In this document: positions 39,301 through 50,516 of the stretch, piece by piece | Position numbering within the stretch: position 1 is the first letter of the stretch | Layout of the letters: each line of letters starts with the position of its first letter | Origin: Hoeflea sp. | GTDB taxonomy: Bacteria; Pseudomonadota; Alphaproteobacteria; Rhizobiales; Rhizobiaceae | Assembly: GCF_002733955.1 (NCBI RefSeq) | Contig: NZ_NVXQ01000004.1 | Location: 186,001 to 250,000 of the forward strand | Length of the DNA: 64,000 nucleotides | Direction: 5' to 3' | Notes under the pieces: model-generated | The model's input: the letters and a program-made list of their open reading frames with translations, nothing else | The model's database searches: none | Told to the model about the DNA's origin: nothing | Position numbers and translations under genes: made by a program

Positions 39301-39540
39301 GAATACAATTCTCCTGTCCGTCCGCTCCGGGGGCGCGGGCCGTGGATGTTACCACTATTTTCCGGGAAATCGGCGCTCTTATAACCGCAAGCCCGGTTAA
39401 TTGCAATTGTCGCAGCATGGTTTCGTGAACCGGCCCATTGTCTAATTGCGGCGATGCTATGCGCTTGCAATAATGGACATTATGAAAGCCGCGTTGCGTC
39501 TGAATTGAGGAAAGGCGCATGTTTTTAGTGAGGAGGCCCA

Positions 39541-41493
<1,953 letters not shown>

Positions 41494-41682
41494 GTGCTGC
41501 CGCAGCCATCTGCGTAAGGACCAAGGTCCGCAAAGAAAAGTCCGCCCGGTGTCTTCCGGCGCGGGCTTCTCTGTGTCCGGCTGGTGGTGTGCTGATAAAA
41601 ATAAACGCGCTTACGACTTGGCAAGCAGGCAATCCTGCCCCACATTGTCTGTGTCGTTAACAATTGAAAAGGAGGTGATCTG

Positions 41683-41748
41683 ATGTCGAGTGATTCCCAA
41701 AAGCCGGTTCGTGCGATACGGATTGCCGGACTTCGGAGCAGCCTCTGA
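41683..41748 (+). CDS. Candidate 21-residue small protein
   Basis: MSSDSQKPVRAIRIAGLRSSL, written here in short form: an N-terminal SSDSQKP, then VRAIRIAG, then LRSSL. The ATG is preceded by AAAAGGAGGTGATC (41667-41680), which complements essentially the whole 16S rRNA 3' tail, spaced 7 bases from GGAGG. Such a perfect site is rare even for highly expressed genes. The product is short, basic and without a membrane segment. It could be a real microprotein, a leader peptide or a 30S-binding decoy RNA. Confidence 0.4.
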   Translation: MSSDSQKPVRAIRIAGLRSSL

Positions 41749-41825
41749 AGCGCCGGGAATACCGGCAAGTCCCGATCCATCCATGATGTGAGCGGGCAGG
41801 CGTCCAACCGGCGCTGGAATTCACG

Positions 41826-41853
41826 AAGGCCACCCCTTGCGGGTGGCCTTTTT
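41826..41853 (+). terminator. Strong Rho-independent terminator
   Basis: AAGGCCACCC - CTTGC - GGGTGGCCTT, a 10-bp stem with a 5-base loop followed by TTT. It closes the small transcript region; on the minus strand it would not lie at a gene end. Confidence 0.85.
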
Positions 41854-41885
41854 GATGTCTGGCTGATGGAAACAGGGCCTGAAGC

Positions 41886-42368
41886 CTAGCTGGCGCATTT
41901 CGGTTTGTGGCGCTTTCCGCCCTTGTAGGGCCGGGCATGGCCGCTTTCGAGCATCGCCACGGCTATGTCGCGGCTTCCGGCCTTCATGTCGGCGAGCACG
42001 CGGCCGTAATATTTTCCGCCTGCAACATTGACCAGTTCGACGGTTTCAAACCCCGATAGCAGCCGTTCAAGCTCATCGCGGGCCATTTGCGCGGCGGCGC
42101 GCTGGGCCGCGCAACGGGAGCGGCGTTCCGGCGTGTCGATGCCGCGCAAACGGACCGAAACGCGGACCGCATGGCCGGGCCAGGGATGGGCGTCGACCTC
42201 GAGCGTGTCCCCGTCAATGATCCGGATGATCTGGGCTGAGACCGGCCCGGCGATGCTGCGCCACTGCTTGTCGGCGGCCATTGCAGGGGTGGCCGCGAAA
42301 GCCGGGAGGCCAAGCGATGCAAGCAACAGGACGGGCAAAAGTGTCGGAACGGCCGAATCGGTGCGCAT
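41886..42368 (-). CDS. Secreted thermonuclease (SNase) family protein
   Basis: 160 residues. An N-terminal signal peptide (LLPVLLLASLGLPAFAATPAMA-A) is followed by an SNase-like OB-fold domain with IIDGDTLEVDA, VRLRGIDTPERRS (catalytic Arg and Glu type residues) and YYGRVLADM (second Arg). Probably a periplasmic or extracellular Ca-dependent nuclease. Stand-alone gene; the next minus-strand gene lies 47 bases upstream. Confidence 0.88.
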   Translation of the reverse strand: MRTDSAVPTLLPVLLLASLGLPAFAATPAMAADKQWRSIAGPVSAQIIRIIDGDTLEVDAHPWPGHAVRVSVRLRGIDTPERRSRCAAQRAAAQMARDELERLLSGFETVELVNVAGGKYYGRVLADMKAGSRDIAVAMLESGHARPYKGGKRHKPKCAS

Positions 42369-42415
42369 GATATAGGAATATATTCCGTATCAGCAGGCGC
42401 ATCAAGTGGGACGGC

Positions 42416-42697
42416 TCAGAAATCGATGGCGCGGCCGTTGATTTCCCAGTCTCCGAAACGGGCCGGATCTGCGCCGCCGCGACCGCCGAGTTCGCGTTCG
42501 GAAGCCTGCATCTCGGCATAGCGCGCCTTGCGACGAGCCTCGGCTTCAGCCAGCGCCCGCTTTGCAGCAGGGCTGAGCGGAGGGCGCGCAGCCTGCACAT
42601 TCTCGTCTGCGGTTTCAGCCGTTGGCTCGGGCTTGTTGCCGGAGGGTGCCTCGGCAAGTTCGGAGGATTTGCTTTCGGACGTCGCGTCTTTGCTCAT
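42416..42697 (-). CDS. SDHAF4-like DUF1674 protein
   Basis: 93 residues, mostly a charged, low-complexity N-terminus. The C-terminal [20 protein letters not shown] is the DUF1674 signature. Homologues of the mitochondrial factor Sdh8/SDHAF4 bind the free flavinylated succinate dehydrogenase flavoprotein and help assembly. No sdh genes are in the window. ATG 42697 is used; an upstream in-frame start adds ten residues. Divergent from htpX. Confidence 0.82.
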   Translation of the reverse strand: MSKDATSESKSSELAEAPSGNKPEPTAETADENVQAARPPLSPAAKRALAEAEARRKARYAEMQASERELGGRGGADPARFGDWEINGRAIDF

Positions 42698-42834
42698 GGG
42701 TCGGGTCTGCCAGCCTGGTCTTCGCATTGAAGATTATCTTGAAACAACCCATATCTAGCGTCACAAGCGACAAATTCCAAACCTCCACGCCAATCGAGGC
42801 AACAGGTGCCTGGTCGCCGGAAAGGATGATGCAC

Positions 42835-43782
42835 ATGAACCTTGTTCGTACAGCGATGCTGATTGCCCTGATGACCGCCCTGTTCATGGGTGTCGGCTAC
42901 ATGATCGGCGGAACCGGCGGCATGATGATCGCGCTGGTGATCGCAGCGGCCATGAACCTGTTTTCCTACTGGAATTCCGACAAGATGGTGCTGCGTATGC
43001 ACAACGCCGTTGAAGTGGATGCGAAAACAGCGCCCGAGTATTACCGGATCGTCGCTGATCTGGCGCAAAATGCCGGCCTGCCGATGCCGAAGGTCTATGT
43101 CATTCACAACCAGCAGCCCAATGCGTTTGCCACCGGCCGCAATCCCGAAAACGCGGCCGTTGCAGCGTCCGTCGGGCTGCTTGAGGCCTTGAGTGACGAG
43201 GAAGTGGCGGCCGTGATGGCGCACGAGCTGGCGCATGTGCAGAACCGTGACACGCTGATCATGACCATTACCGCGACCCTGGCCGGTGCGATTTCGATGC
43301 TGGGCAATTTCGCGCTGTTTTTCGGCGGCAATCGCGACAACAACAACCCCTTCGGCTTCATCGGCATTCTGGTGGCGATGATCGTGGCGCCGTTCGCGGC
43401 AATGCTGGTGCAGATGATGATCAGCCGGACGCGGGAATATTCCGCCGACAGGCGGGGCGCCGAGATCTGCGGCAATCCGCTTTGGCTGGCTTCGGCGCTG
43501 AGAAAGATTGCCATGGGGGCCGGTCGTGTGGTCAATGAGGACGCTGAACGCAATCCGGCGACGGCGCACATGTTCATTATCAATCCTCTGAATGGTCAAC
43601 GCATGGACAGTCTGTTCTCGACCCACCCGGCAACTGAAAACCGCATTGCGGCGCTGGAAGCCATGGCTGCCGAGATGGCAGCACCATCGCCCCGCCCGGC
43701 ACGTCCGGCCAGGACATCGGTGCCGCAGTCGGGACCCTGGGGCCGTGACGGAACGCCGCCGCGCAAGGGGCCCTGGTCTTGA
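42835..43782 (+). CDS. htpX: Membrane metalloprotease HtpX
   Basis: 315 residues. M48 zinc protease for membrane-protein quality control. N-terminal helices lie at about 5-22 and 27-45, the zinc motif [10 protein letters not shown] is at about 129-138, two further helices follow at about 145-165 and 175-195, and the third ligand is in [12 protein letters not shown] proline-rich C-terminal tail is present. ATG 42835 has GGAAAGG 9 bases upstream; ATGs at 42826/42829 overlap that site. The stop overlaps the rsmB TTG. Confidence 0.95.
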   Translation: MNLVRTAMLIALMTALFMGVGYMIGGTGGMMIALVIAAAMNLFSYWNSDKMVLRMHNAVEVDAKTAPEYYRIVADLAQNAGLPMPKVYVIHNQQPNAFATGRNPENAAVAASVGLLEALSDEEVAAVMAHELAHVQNRDTLIMTITATLAGAISMLGNFALFFGGNRDNNNPFGFIGILVAMIVAPFAAMLVQMMISRTREYSADRRGAEICGNPLWLASALRKIAMGAGRVVNEDAERNPATAHMFIINPLNGQRMDSLFSTHPATENRIAALEAMAAEMAAPSPRPARPARTSVPQSGPWGRDGTPPRKGPWS

Positions 43783-45164
43783 CCGGCACAAGGCCGGACG
43801 GGCAGCGCAGGAGACCTCAGAAATCACATGCAAGGCGGGATCCGGCTGATCTTAAGCCGGGCCTTGCGGCGCGCCAGGCTGCTGCAAGGCTGCTGTCGGC
43901 GGTGACCGAGAGCCGCGCCTCGCTGGATGGCCTGCTTGATCCGGCGGGTGGCAATCCGGCCTTTACCGGGCTCGGCGACCAGGATCGGCTGCTGGTGCGG
44001 GCCATCCTGTTGTCGGCGCTCAGGCATCTACAGGTCATCGACGCCTTTATCGACCGGTTGGTCGACAACCCCTTGCCCGAGGGCGCGAAAGCCTTGCGGC
44101 AGGTGCTCCGCGTCGGCGCAGCGCAGATCCTTTATCTTGATGTTCCCGATCGCGCGGCGGTGGATCTGGCGGTCACGCAGGCCGATTCCGATCCGCGCAA
44201 TCGCCGCTTTGCCGGGCTGGTCAATGCGCTTCTGCGCCGGATGGCGCGAGAGAAAGACCAGCTTCTGCCGCAGATCGCAGCGGTCACGCCGGATTTTCCC
44301 GACTGGTTTGAAAGCCGGCTACGCAAAGCCTACAAATCGGAGGCTGCGGCGATTCTTGCGATCCTGTCGGAGCCGCCGGCCATTGATGTCACGGTCAAGG
44401 ACGATCCTGACGGCTGGGCGGAAAAGCTTGGCGGCGTGGTGTTGCCGACGGGATCGGTGCGGATTGCCCGGCCGGATGGACCGGTTTCCGGCCTGCCGGG
44501 CTTTGATACAGGCGCCTGGTGGGTTCAGGATGCTGCAGCCAGCCTTCCGGCGCAGATGTTTTCCCGGCTCGAAGGGCTGGAGATCGCCGATCTGTGCGCA
44601 GCCCCGGGCGGCAAGACCGCCCAGCTGGCGCTGGCCGGTGCGCGGGTCACGGCATGCGACCAGTCCGCGACGCGGCTGGAGCGGCTGCGCGGCAATCTCG
44701 CGCGTCTCGGACTTGATGTCTCCACGCAATTGACGCGGGCCCAGGACCTGGTTGCGCCTGAAGGCTTTGACGGGGTTCTGCTCGATGCGCCCTGTTCCTC
44801 GACGGGGACGGTGCGTCGGCATCCCGACATTCCCTACACCAAGGGACCGGACGACATCATGCGGCTGGCCCGGGTCCAGCGCGATCTGCTTGACCATGCG
44901 GCGGGGCTGGTGCGTCCGGGGGGCGAACTGGTGTTTTCCAACTGTTCGCTTGATCCCGAAGAGGGCGAAGAAATGGTGGCGGGTTTTCTGTCCGACCATC
45001 CTGCCTGGACGATCAGGCCGATGGATGCCTTACGCTGGCCGGGGCTCGAAACCGCCATTACCGCAAAGGGCGAGATCCGGACCCATCCGGCGATGCTCGC
45101 GCATGACGACCCGCGGCTTGCCGGGCTCGACGGATTCTATGCGGTGGTGCTGATTCGGCAGTAA
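43779..45164 (+). CDS. rsmB: 16S rRNA (cytosine967-C5)-methyltransferase RsmB (Fmu/Sun)
   Basis: 461 residues. The N-terminal NusB-like RNA-binding domain (about 30-170) precedes a SAM methyltransferase domain. [15 protein letters not shown] (motif I), [15 protein letters not shown] (motif IV Cys) and [13 protein letters not shown] (motif VI Cys) are visible. In the latter, Asn replaces the more common Thr before Cys. The likely start is TTG at 43779, overlapping the htpX stop; no ATG with a better site was seen nearby. Confidence 0.92.
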   Translation: MTGTRPDGQRRRPQKSHARRDPADLKPGLAARQAAARLLSAVTESRASLDGLLDPAGGNPAFTGLGDQDRLLVRAILLSALRHLQVIDAFIDRLVDNPLPEGAKALRQVLRVGAAQILYLDVPDRAAVDLAVTQADSDPRNRRFAGLVNALLRRMAREKDQLLPQIAAVTPDFPDWFESRLRKAYKSEAAAILAILSEPPAIDVTVKDDPDGWAEKLGGVVLPTGSVRIARPDGPVSGLPGFDTGAWWVQDAAASLPAQMFSRLEGLEIADLCAAPGGKTAQLALAGARVTACDQSATRLERLRGNLARLGLDVSTQLTRAQDLVAPEGFDGVLLDAPCSSTGTVRRHPDIPYTKGPDDIMRLARVQRDLLDHAAGLVRPGGELVFSNCSLDPEEGEEMVAGFLSDHPAWTIRPMDALRWPGLETAITAKGEIRTHPAMLAHDDPRLAGLDGFYAVVLIRQ

Positions 45165-45294
45165 AACCTGCAGCTGAAACCCGGAATAGCAGCAGAAATG
45201 TTGACAAGTGCCCCGGAACGACACAATAGCTTGCAATCAAAGACACATTAGTAACAGTTGAACAATCAAACCACTGTGCTACGATTTTTGTCCG

Positions 45295-47034
45295 GTGGAG
45301 GGCCGGGGACCCGGTTTCAGGATATCCCGATTGGCATTTTCAATTCTTGATTCGCAACGCTCAGTGCAATTGTACGGGACAGAGATCTGGCGGCGGTTTG
45401 CGCGGCGCATGGCCCTGGGCCGTATCAGCGCCCTGCGGTTTGCCGGCGGAACCCCGGACCGGCTCGTGGTTGCACCGATCGATCTGCGCATTGCCGATCC
45501 ACATATTGCCGAAGAGATCTATTCCGGCCGCTTCGCCATGGGGGGAAGCATGGTCGACACGGGGGGCGGAAGCCCGTTCCAGGTCGAGGTCTCGAACCAG
45601 TCCTTCAATCGCAGCCTGCACGGCTTCGGCTGGCTCAGGCACATGCGGGCCGCCGATCATGACCTTGCCTTTGCCAATGCCCGTGCGCTCGTGGACGACT
45701 GGATTTCGGTCGAAGGCCGTGAACTGGGCGGGCTCGCCTTTGAGCCGGATGTGCTGGCCAACCGGCTGATCGCCTGGTTCTCGCATTCGCCGATCGTGTT
45801 GCGTGGCGCCGATCACGGGTTTTACCGCCGCTTTCTCAAAAGCATCGCATTGCAGACCCGCTATCTCAAGCATGTGGCGGGGGCGATGCCGGGCGACGAA
45901 ACCCGTTTCAAGGCCCGGATCGCGCTGGCGATGGCCAGCCTGTGCGTGCCCTCCAGCGCCGGCGCGGTGCGGGCTGCGTCGCGGTACCTCGACAGCGAAA
46001 TCGATGCCCAGATCCTGCCCGATGGCGGTCATGTCTCGCGCAATCCGATGGTGTTGATCGATCTGCTGACCAATCTGCTGCCATTGAAGCAGACCTATAT
46101 CAATCTCGGGCAGAAACCACCGCGCAACATGGCGGCGGGGATGGACCGGATGTTCTCGGCGCTGCGCTTCTTTCGCCATTCCAGCGGCGAACTGGTGCTG
46201 TTCAACGGCGCCTCCGCGGTCTCCGCCGACCGGCTTCTGGGTGTCTTGCGCTATGACGAAACCTCCGGGGTTGCGTTTCGCGAGATGCCGCATTCGCATT
46301 ACCAGAGATTGTCGGCGGGCAATTGCGTCGTGGTTGCCGACACGGGGGCGCCGCCGCGCGGAATCCTGTCGAGCCAGGCCCATGCCGGCTGCCTGTCTTT
46401 CGAGTTGTCGTCAGGCGCAAACTGTTTCGTGGTCAATGCCGGCGCGCCGGTGGTTTCTCCTTCACCCTATGCCGATTTCGCCCGGATGACGGCTGCTCAC
46501 AGCACCGTGACACTGGGCGACCGGTCTTGCTTGAGCTTCTCGCATTCGCCGTTTCTGGGCCCGATCGTTACTGGCGGGGTGCGCCGGGTGGCGGTGGAAT
46601 CGCTTGACGAGGAGGGCAAGCACCAGGGCTTTGCCGCGACCCATGACGGCTATGCCGGCAGCCTCAAGCTCCTGCATCGCCGCAAGATCAGATTGCTGTC
46701 CTCGGGGCACGAGGTGCAGGGCCGGGACGAGATCCTCAGACCGGATGAAAGCACACCGCAGGCTGACAACCGGACGATGGCCGTAGCCCGGTTCCATATC
46801 CACCCGACCATCTCGATCTCGCAGGACGAGGCCGGTGTGGTTCATCTGACGGCGGGGGACGGCGAGTCTTGGGCTTTCGTCGCGCGCGATCTGGAGCCAA
46901 AGGTCGAGGAAGACGTGCATTTTGCCGATCTCGCCGGAGCACGGGCGAGCAAGCAGATCACGCTGGAATTTGTGGTCGGCGAACAGTCTCAGGTCGACTG
47001 GAAGCTGATCCGCACCAATCTTCCGCGTGCCTGA
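45295..47034 (+). CDS. Heparinase II/III-family protein
   Basis: 579 residues from GTG 45295; TTG 45331 with CAGGA upstream would give 567. An N-terminal alpha/alpha-toroid region (FNRSLHGFGWLRHMRAADH, about 100-118; QTRYLKHVAG) precedes a C-terminal heparinase II/III-like beta domain with CLSFELSSGANCFVVNAG and AAHSTVTLGDRS, whose His is the usual conserved residue. No signal peptide is visible, so it appears cytoplasmic, and the substrate is unknown. This gene sits between rsmB and purH in many rhizobia. It follows rsmB by 130 bases. Confidence 0.85.
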   Translation: MEGRGPGFRISRLAFSILDSQRSVQLYGTEIWRRFARRMALGRISALRFAGGTPDRLVVAPIDLRIADPHIAEEIYSGRFAMGGSMVDTGGGSPFQVEVSNQSFNRSLHGFGWLRHMRAADHDLAFANARALVDDWISVEGRELGGLAFEPDVLANRLIAWFSHSPIVLRGADHGFYRRFLKSIALQTRYLKHVAGAMPGDETRFKARIALAMASLCVPSSAGAVRAASRYLDSEIDAQILPDGGHVSRNPMVLIDLLTNLLPLKQTYINLGQKPPRNMAAGMDRMFSALRFFRHSSGELVLFNGASAVSADRLLGVLRYDETSGVAFREMPHSHYQRLSAGNCVVVADTGAPPRGILSSQAHAGCLSFELSSGANCFVVNAGAPVVSPSPYADFARMTAAHSTVTLGDRSCLSFSHSPFLGPIVTGGVRRVAVESLDEEGKHQGFAATHDGYAGSLKLLHRRKIRLLSSGHEVQGRDEILRPDESTPQADNRTMAVARFHIHPTISISQDEAGVVHLTAGDGESWAFVARDLEPKVEEDVHFADLAGARASKQITLEFVVGEQSQVDWKLIRTNLPRA

Positions 47035-47243
47035 GACCGGTTCGGCCGTGTCGATCCGATGGTCCAGCCTGTCGCGCCTGACGCAATTGCCTCGGATTGA
47101 AGCGAGCGTGGTCCACGGTCATCATTCGGGCCATGAAGCGGCAATGCTCCACAGATAAGGCCCTTTGCGTGTTTTATCAGGCTCCTGCCTGTGTTAACGC
47201 ATCCTCGCCGCCGGGCTGCGCGGCTGTTCTCTAGGGGTTTCAA

Positions 47244-48857
47244 ATGGCTGTAGTATCCAAGAACCATCCTGTGCCGGACATGGTGCAGGTCCGCCGCGCC
47301 TTGCTGTCGGTCTCCGACAAGACCGGGCTTGTGGGATTTGCACGCGGCCTTTCCGACCTCGGCGTCGAACTGGTCTCGACCGGCGGCACACGGGCAGCAC
47401 TCGAGGCGGCAGGGCTCAAGGTTCAGGATGTATCGGACCTGACGGGTTTTCCCGAAATCATGGATGGCCGGGTCAAGACGCTGCATCCCGGCGTGCATGG
47501 CGGGCTGCTCTCGATCCGGGCGGATGAAGACCATGCCTCGGCGATGAAAGAGCATGGGATTGCCGAGATCGACCTGGCGGTGGTCAATCTCTACCCGTTC
47601 GAAGAGACCGTGGCTGGTGGCGCCGATGCGGCGACGATTGTCGAAAACATAGATATCGGCGGGCCTGCAATGATCCGGGCATCGGCCAAGAACCACGCCT
47701 ATGTCACCGCGATCACCGACCCTGAAGATTATGACCGCGTGCTGGAAGCATTGCGCAGCCACGAGGGATCCGTGCCGCTGGCATTGCGGCGCGAGCTTGC
47801 GGCGCTGGCCTTCGCCCGAACTGCTGCTTACGATGCTGCCGTCTCGGGCTGGTTTGCCAGGGAACTTTCGCTCGAAGCGCCGCGGCACCGCGCCTTTGGC
47901 GGGCAGTTGCTCGATGTCATGCGCTATGGCGAGAACCCGCACCAGGCGGCGGCCTTCTATTCAAACGGTGAGAAGCGTCCGGGTGTCGCTACCGCCACGC
48001 TGCTGCAGGGCAAGCAGCTGTCCTACAACAACATCAACGACACCGACGCGGCGTTCGAGCTGGTCAGCGAGTTCGACCAGGATCGTCCTGCCTGCGCCAT
48101 CATCAAGCACGCCAATCCCTGCGGCGTTGCTGTCGGTGACAGCCTGACAGAAGCCTATCGCCGGGCGCTGGAATGCGACCAGACTTCCGCATTCGGCGGG
48201 ATCATCGCACTGAACCGGACGCTCGACGCGGAGACCGCGACGGAGATCGTCAAGCTGTTCACGGAAGTGATCATCGCGCCCGATGCAAGCGACGAAGCCA
48301 AGGCGATTATCTCGGCCAAGAAAAACCTGCGCCTGATGGTCACCGGTGAACTGGCCGATCCGCGTCAGCCGGGCATGACGGTCAAGACCGTGGCTGGCGG
48401 GCTGCTGGTGCAGAGCCGAGACAACGGCATTGTATTGCCGGAAGACTTCAAGGTGGTGACAAAACGTGCGCCGGATGCGCGAGAACTCGCCGATCTCGGC
48501 TTTGCCTTCCGGGTGGCCAAGCATGTCAAATCCAACGCCATTGTCTACGTGCTCAACGGCGCCACGGTCGGCATCGGAGCGGGCCAGATGAGCCGTGTCG
48601 ATTCCGCCCGCATTGCCGCGCGCAAGGCCGTCGATGCCGCAGAAGTGCTGGGACTGGACGCACCGCTGACCAAGGGCAGTGTCGTTGCATCCGACGCGTT
48701 CTTCCCGTTTGCGGATGGTTTGCTGTCGGCGATCGAAGCCGGCGCCACCGCGGTTGTGCAGCCCGGCGGATCGATGCGGGATCAGGATGTCATCGATGCG
48801 GCAGACGAAGCTGGTATCGCGATGGTGTTCACCGGAATGCGGCATTTCCGTCATTGA
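47244..48857 (+). CDS. purH: Bifunctional AICAR transformylase / IMP cyclohydrolase
   Basis: 537 residues. Last two steps of IMP synthesis. N-terminal MGS-like IMPCHase domain: [45 protein letters not shown]-terminal AICARFT domain: [41 protein letters not shown] (catalytic His) and ends [14 protein letters not shown]. The roughly 210-base upstream region carries no riboswitch I could recognise. Confidence 0.97.
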   Translation: MAVVSKNHPVPDMVQVRRALLSVSDKTGLVGFARGLSDLGVELVSTGGTRAALEAAGLKVQDVSDLTGFPEIMDGRVKTLHPGVHGGLLSIRADEDHASAMKEHGIAEIDLAVVNLYPFEETVAGGADAATIVENIDIGGPAMIRASAKNHAYVTAITDPEDYDRVLEALRSHEGSVPLALRRELAALAFARTAAYDAAVSGWFARELSLEAPRHRAFGGQLLDVMRYGENPHQAAAFYSNGEKRPGVATATLLQGKQLSYNNINDTDAAFELVSEFDQDRPACAIIKHANPCGVAVGDSLTEAYRRALECDQTSAFGGIIALNRTLDAETATEIVKLFTEVIIAPDASDEAKAIISAKKNLRLMVTGELADPRQPGMTVKTVAGGLLVQSRDNGIVLPEDFKVVTKRAPDARELADLGFAFRVAKHVKSNAIVYVLNGATVGIGAGQMSRVDSARIAARKAVDAAEVLGLDAPLTKGSVVASDAFFPFADGLLSAIEAGATAVVQPGGSMRDQDVIDAADEAGIAMVFTGMRHFRH

Positions 48858-49091
48858 TTGCTGGCGCGTTGCTGATTTTTCGGCGCAAGCGCGAATAATC
48901 TCAGCCGCGTTAATCTATCTGCATGGATTGGCGGTGTAGTTGCCTGTGCACCGGGTTCCCGGTGACTTGTCGCCTTCGCGTCACACAGGTTCCATCATCT
49001 GATTTACCAGCCAAATCAGCGCAGTACCTCGAGTACAGCGTCCATACTTTAAGTATGGAATGGGCGTTTTGTTTCCATCCACTCAAATTTT
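48858..49091. repeat. Convergent purH / MFS gap with three inverted repeats
   Basis: Contains CACCGGG-TT-CCCGGTG (48949-48964), GTGAC...GTCAC (48962-48984, overlapping the first) and CCATACTT-T-AAGTATGG (49042-49058). None has the GC stem plus T-tract of a classical terminator. They may serve as bidirectional transcript ends or protein sites. No ORF with a credible ribosome site was seen. Confidence 0.5.
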
Positions 49092-50486
49092 TTATTCTGC
49101 GCCCCGGGGCTGATCTGCCGGGTAGGGCGTGGTCCAGAGGATGACCAGGCCGAGGGCGAAGAAGATGGTGATGGTGGCCATCCCGAGCCGTGGAGACCCC
49201 GAGAGTGCGGTCACCGTGGCGACCAGGAACGGGGCGGTGAAGCTGGTGGCGCGGCCCGCCAGGGCGTAGATGCCGAAATAGCGGCCGGCCTCGTCTTCGG
49301 TGACGCTGCGGGCCATGTAGGCGCGGGATGAAGCCTGCACCGGCCCGAAGGCGATGCCGATCAGCAGGCCGAACAGGATATAGGCCTTCTCTGCCGGCGT
49401 TCCGAACAGTCCGCCGCTGTCCGGGCCGGTAAAGGTCAATGCACCGAAGAGGCTGAACCCGGGACCGGTGGAGACGATGCCAAGCGTGGCGATCAGCAAC
49501 ATCAGGATGCAGATCATGACGACGATCTTGGATCCGAGCTGGGTGTCGAGGCGGCTGGCATAGAGGCAGGAGAAGATCGCCACGACATTGAGCATGATGC
49601 CATAGACTCCGATTTCGGTGATCGACCAGCTGAACATCGCAGCCGCGAAACCGCCGCCCAGCGCCAGCAGCGCGTTGACGCCGTCCTGGTAGATCATGCG
49701 GGCGATCAGAAACCGGAAAATGCCCGAGCGCTGGCGCACTTCGCCGAGCGTCGATCTCAGTTCCGCAAGCCCGTCGACGACGGCGCCCTTGAGCGCCCTG
49801 CGGCCGCCAGCATCTGGGGTGAACAGGAACATCGGCAGGATGAACACCGCATACCAGAGTGCCGAAATCGGGCCGGATGCGCGGGCGTCTTCACCCTGAA
49901 GCGGATCGAGGCCGAACAGCGGGTCGAGACCGAGAAGGGTCTTGCCGGTTTCGGGCGATGCGGCGAGGAAGCCGATGATGAAGATCAGCACGATCATGCC
50001 GCCGAGATAGCCCAGTCCCCAGGCCAGGTTGGAGACCCGGCCGATCTGGGCTTTCGGCACCAGCCGCAGCAGCATCGAATCATTGAAGACGATGGAAAAC
50101 TCGGCAGCGACCGACGCCAGGGTGAAGGCAACCACCACGGCGACGATGTTCGACCCCGGTGCGGCGAACCACAGCGCGCACAGAGCCACAATCTTGATGA
50201 TGGCGAAGAAGGCAATCCAGGGCTTGCGCGGCCCGGTCTGGTCGGCGATCGAGCCAAGCAGCGGCGAGAACAGCGCGATCAGCAGGCCGCCGGCGGCAAT
50301 GCCATAGCCCCAGGCCGCCTGGCCGGTGGCCGGGTCGCTGGCCATGCGGGAGATGAAGTAGGGGCCGAAGATGAAGGTGGTAATCACCGTGAAGAACGGC
50401 TGCGCCGCCCAGTCGAACAGCATCCATCCGACGACACCGCGGCGCTTGATCACAGGGGCCGGCGGCAGTCCGGTTACATCAGTCAT
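49092..50486 (-). CDS. MFS transporter, UMF1/Atg22-like family
   Basis: 464 residues with about 11-12 transmembrane helices. N-terminal GWMLFDWAAQPFFTVITTFIFGPYF is the hallmark of the UMF1 (unknown major facilitator 1)/Atg22-like group. SPLLGSIADQTGPRKPW is the MFS loop 2-3 motif, and RAYMARSVTEDEAGRYFGIYALAGR appears near the second half. Substrate unknown; Atg22 relatives export amino acids from the yeast vacuole. It starts 30 bases after the NAD-GDH stop, so cotranscription and a link to amino-acid metabolism are possible. Confidence 0.87.
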   Translation of the reverse strand: MTDVTGLPPAPVIKRRGVVGWMLFDWAAQPFFTVITTFIFGPYFISRMASDPATGQAAWGYGIAAGGLLIALFSPLLGSIADQTGPRKPWIAFFAIIKIVALCALWFAAPGSNIVAVVVAFTLASVAAEFSIVFNDSMLLRLVPKAQIGRVSNLAWGLGYLGGMIVLIFIIGFLAASPETGKTLLGLDPLFGLDPLQGEDARASGPISALWYAVFILPMFLFTPDAGGRRALKGAVVDGLAELRSTLGEVRQRSGIFRFLIARMIYQDGVNALLALGGGFAAAMFSWSITEIGVYGIMLNVVAIFSCLYASRLDTQLGSKIVVMICILMLLIATLGIVSTGPGFSLFGALTFTGPDSGGLFGTPAEKAYILFGLLIGIAFGPVQASSRAYMARSVTEDEAGRYFGIYALAGRATSFTAPFLVATVTALSGSPRLGMATITIFFALGLVILWTTPYPADQPRGAE

Positions 50487-50516
50487 GGCTTTTGATCCTT
50501 GAGGCTACGGCACCTG

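Larger units (their letters stand above)
41494..41885 (+). ncRNA. Possible small transcript in the acs-nuclease gap
   Basis: A 392-base gap with no conventional gene. It holds a weak GC hairpin near 41541-41567, an A+T-rich stretch (41590-41605), a full-length Shine-Dalgarno with a 21-codon ORF (41683-41748), a GC-rich tail and a strong terminator (41826-41853). This looks like an independent transcript of about 150-250 bases, coding or regulatory. A promoter could not be assigned with confidence. Confidence 0.45.

Noticed and set aside
47035-47243. ZTP (pfl) riboswitch upstream of purH
   Set aside because: A CCGCCGGGC-like stretch is present near the gene but the conserved GGGTCGTGACTGG-type 5' half is absent.
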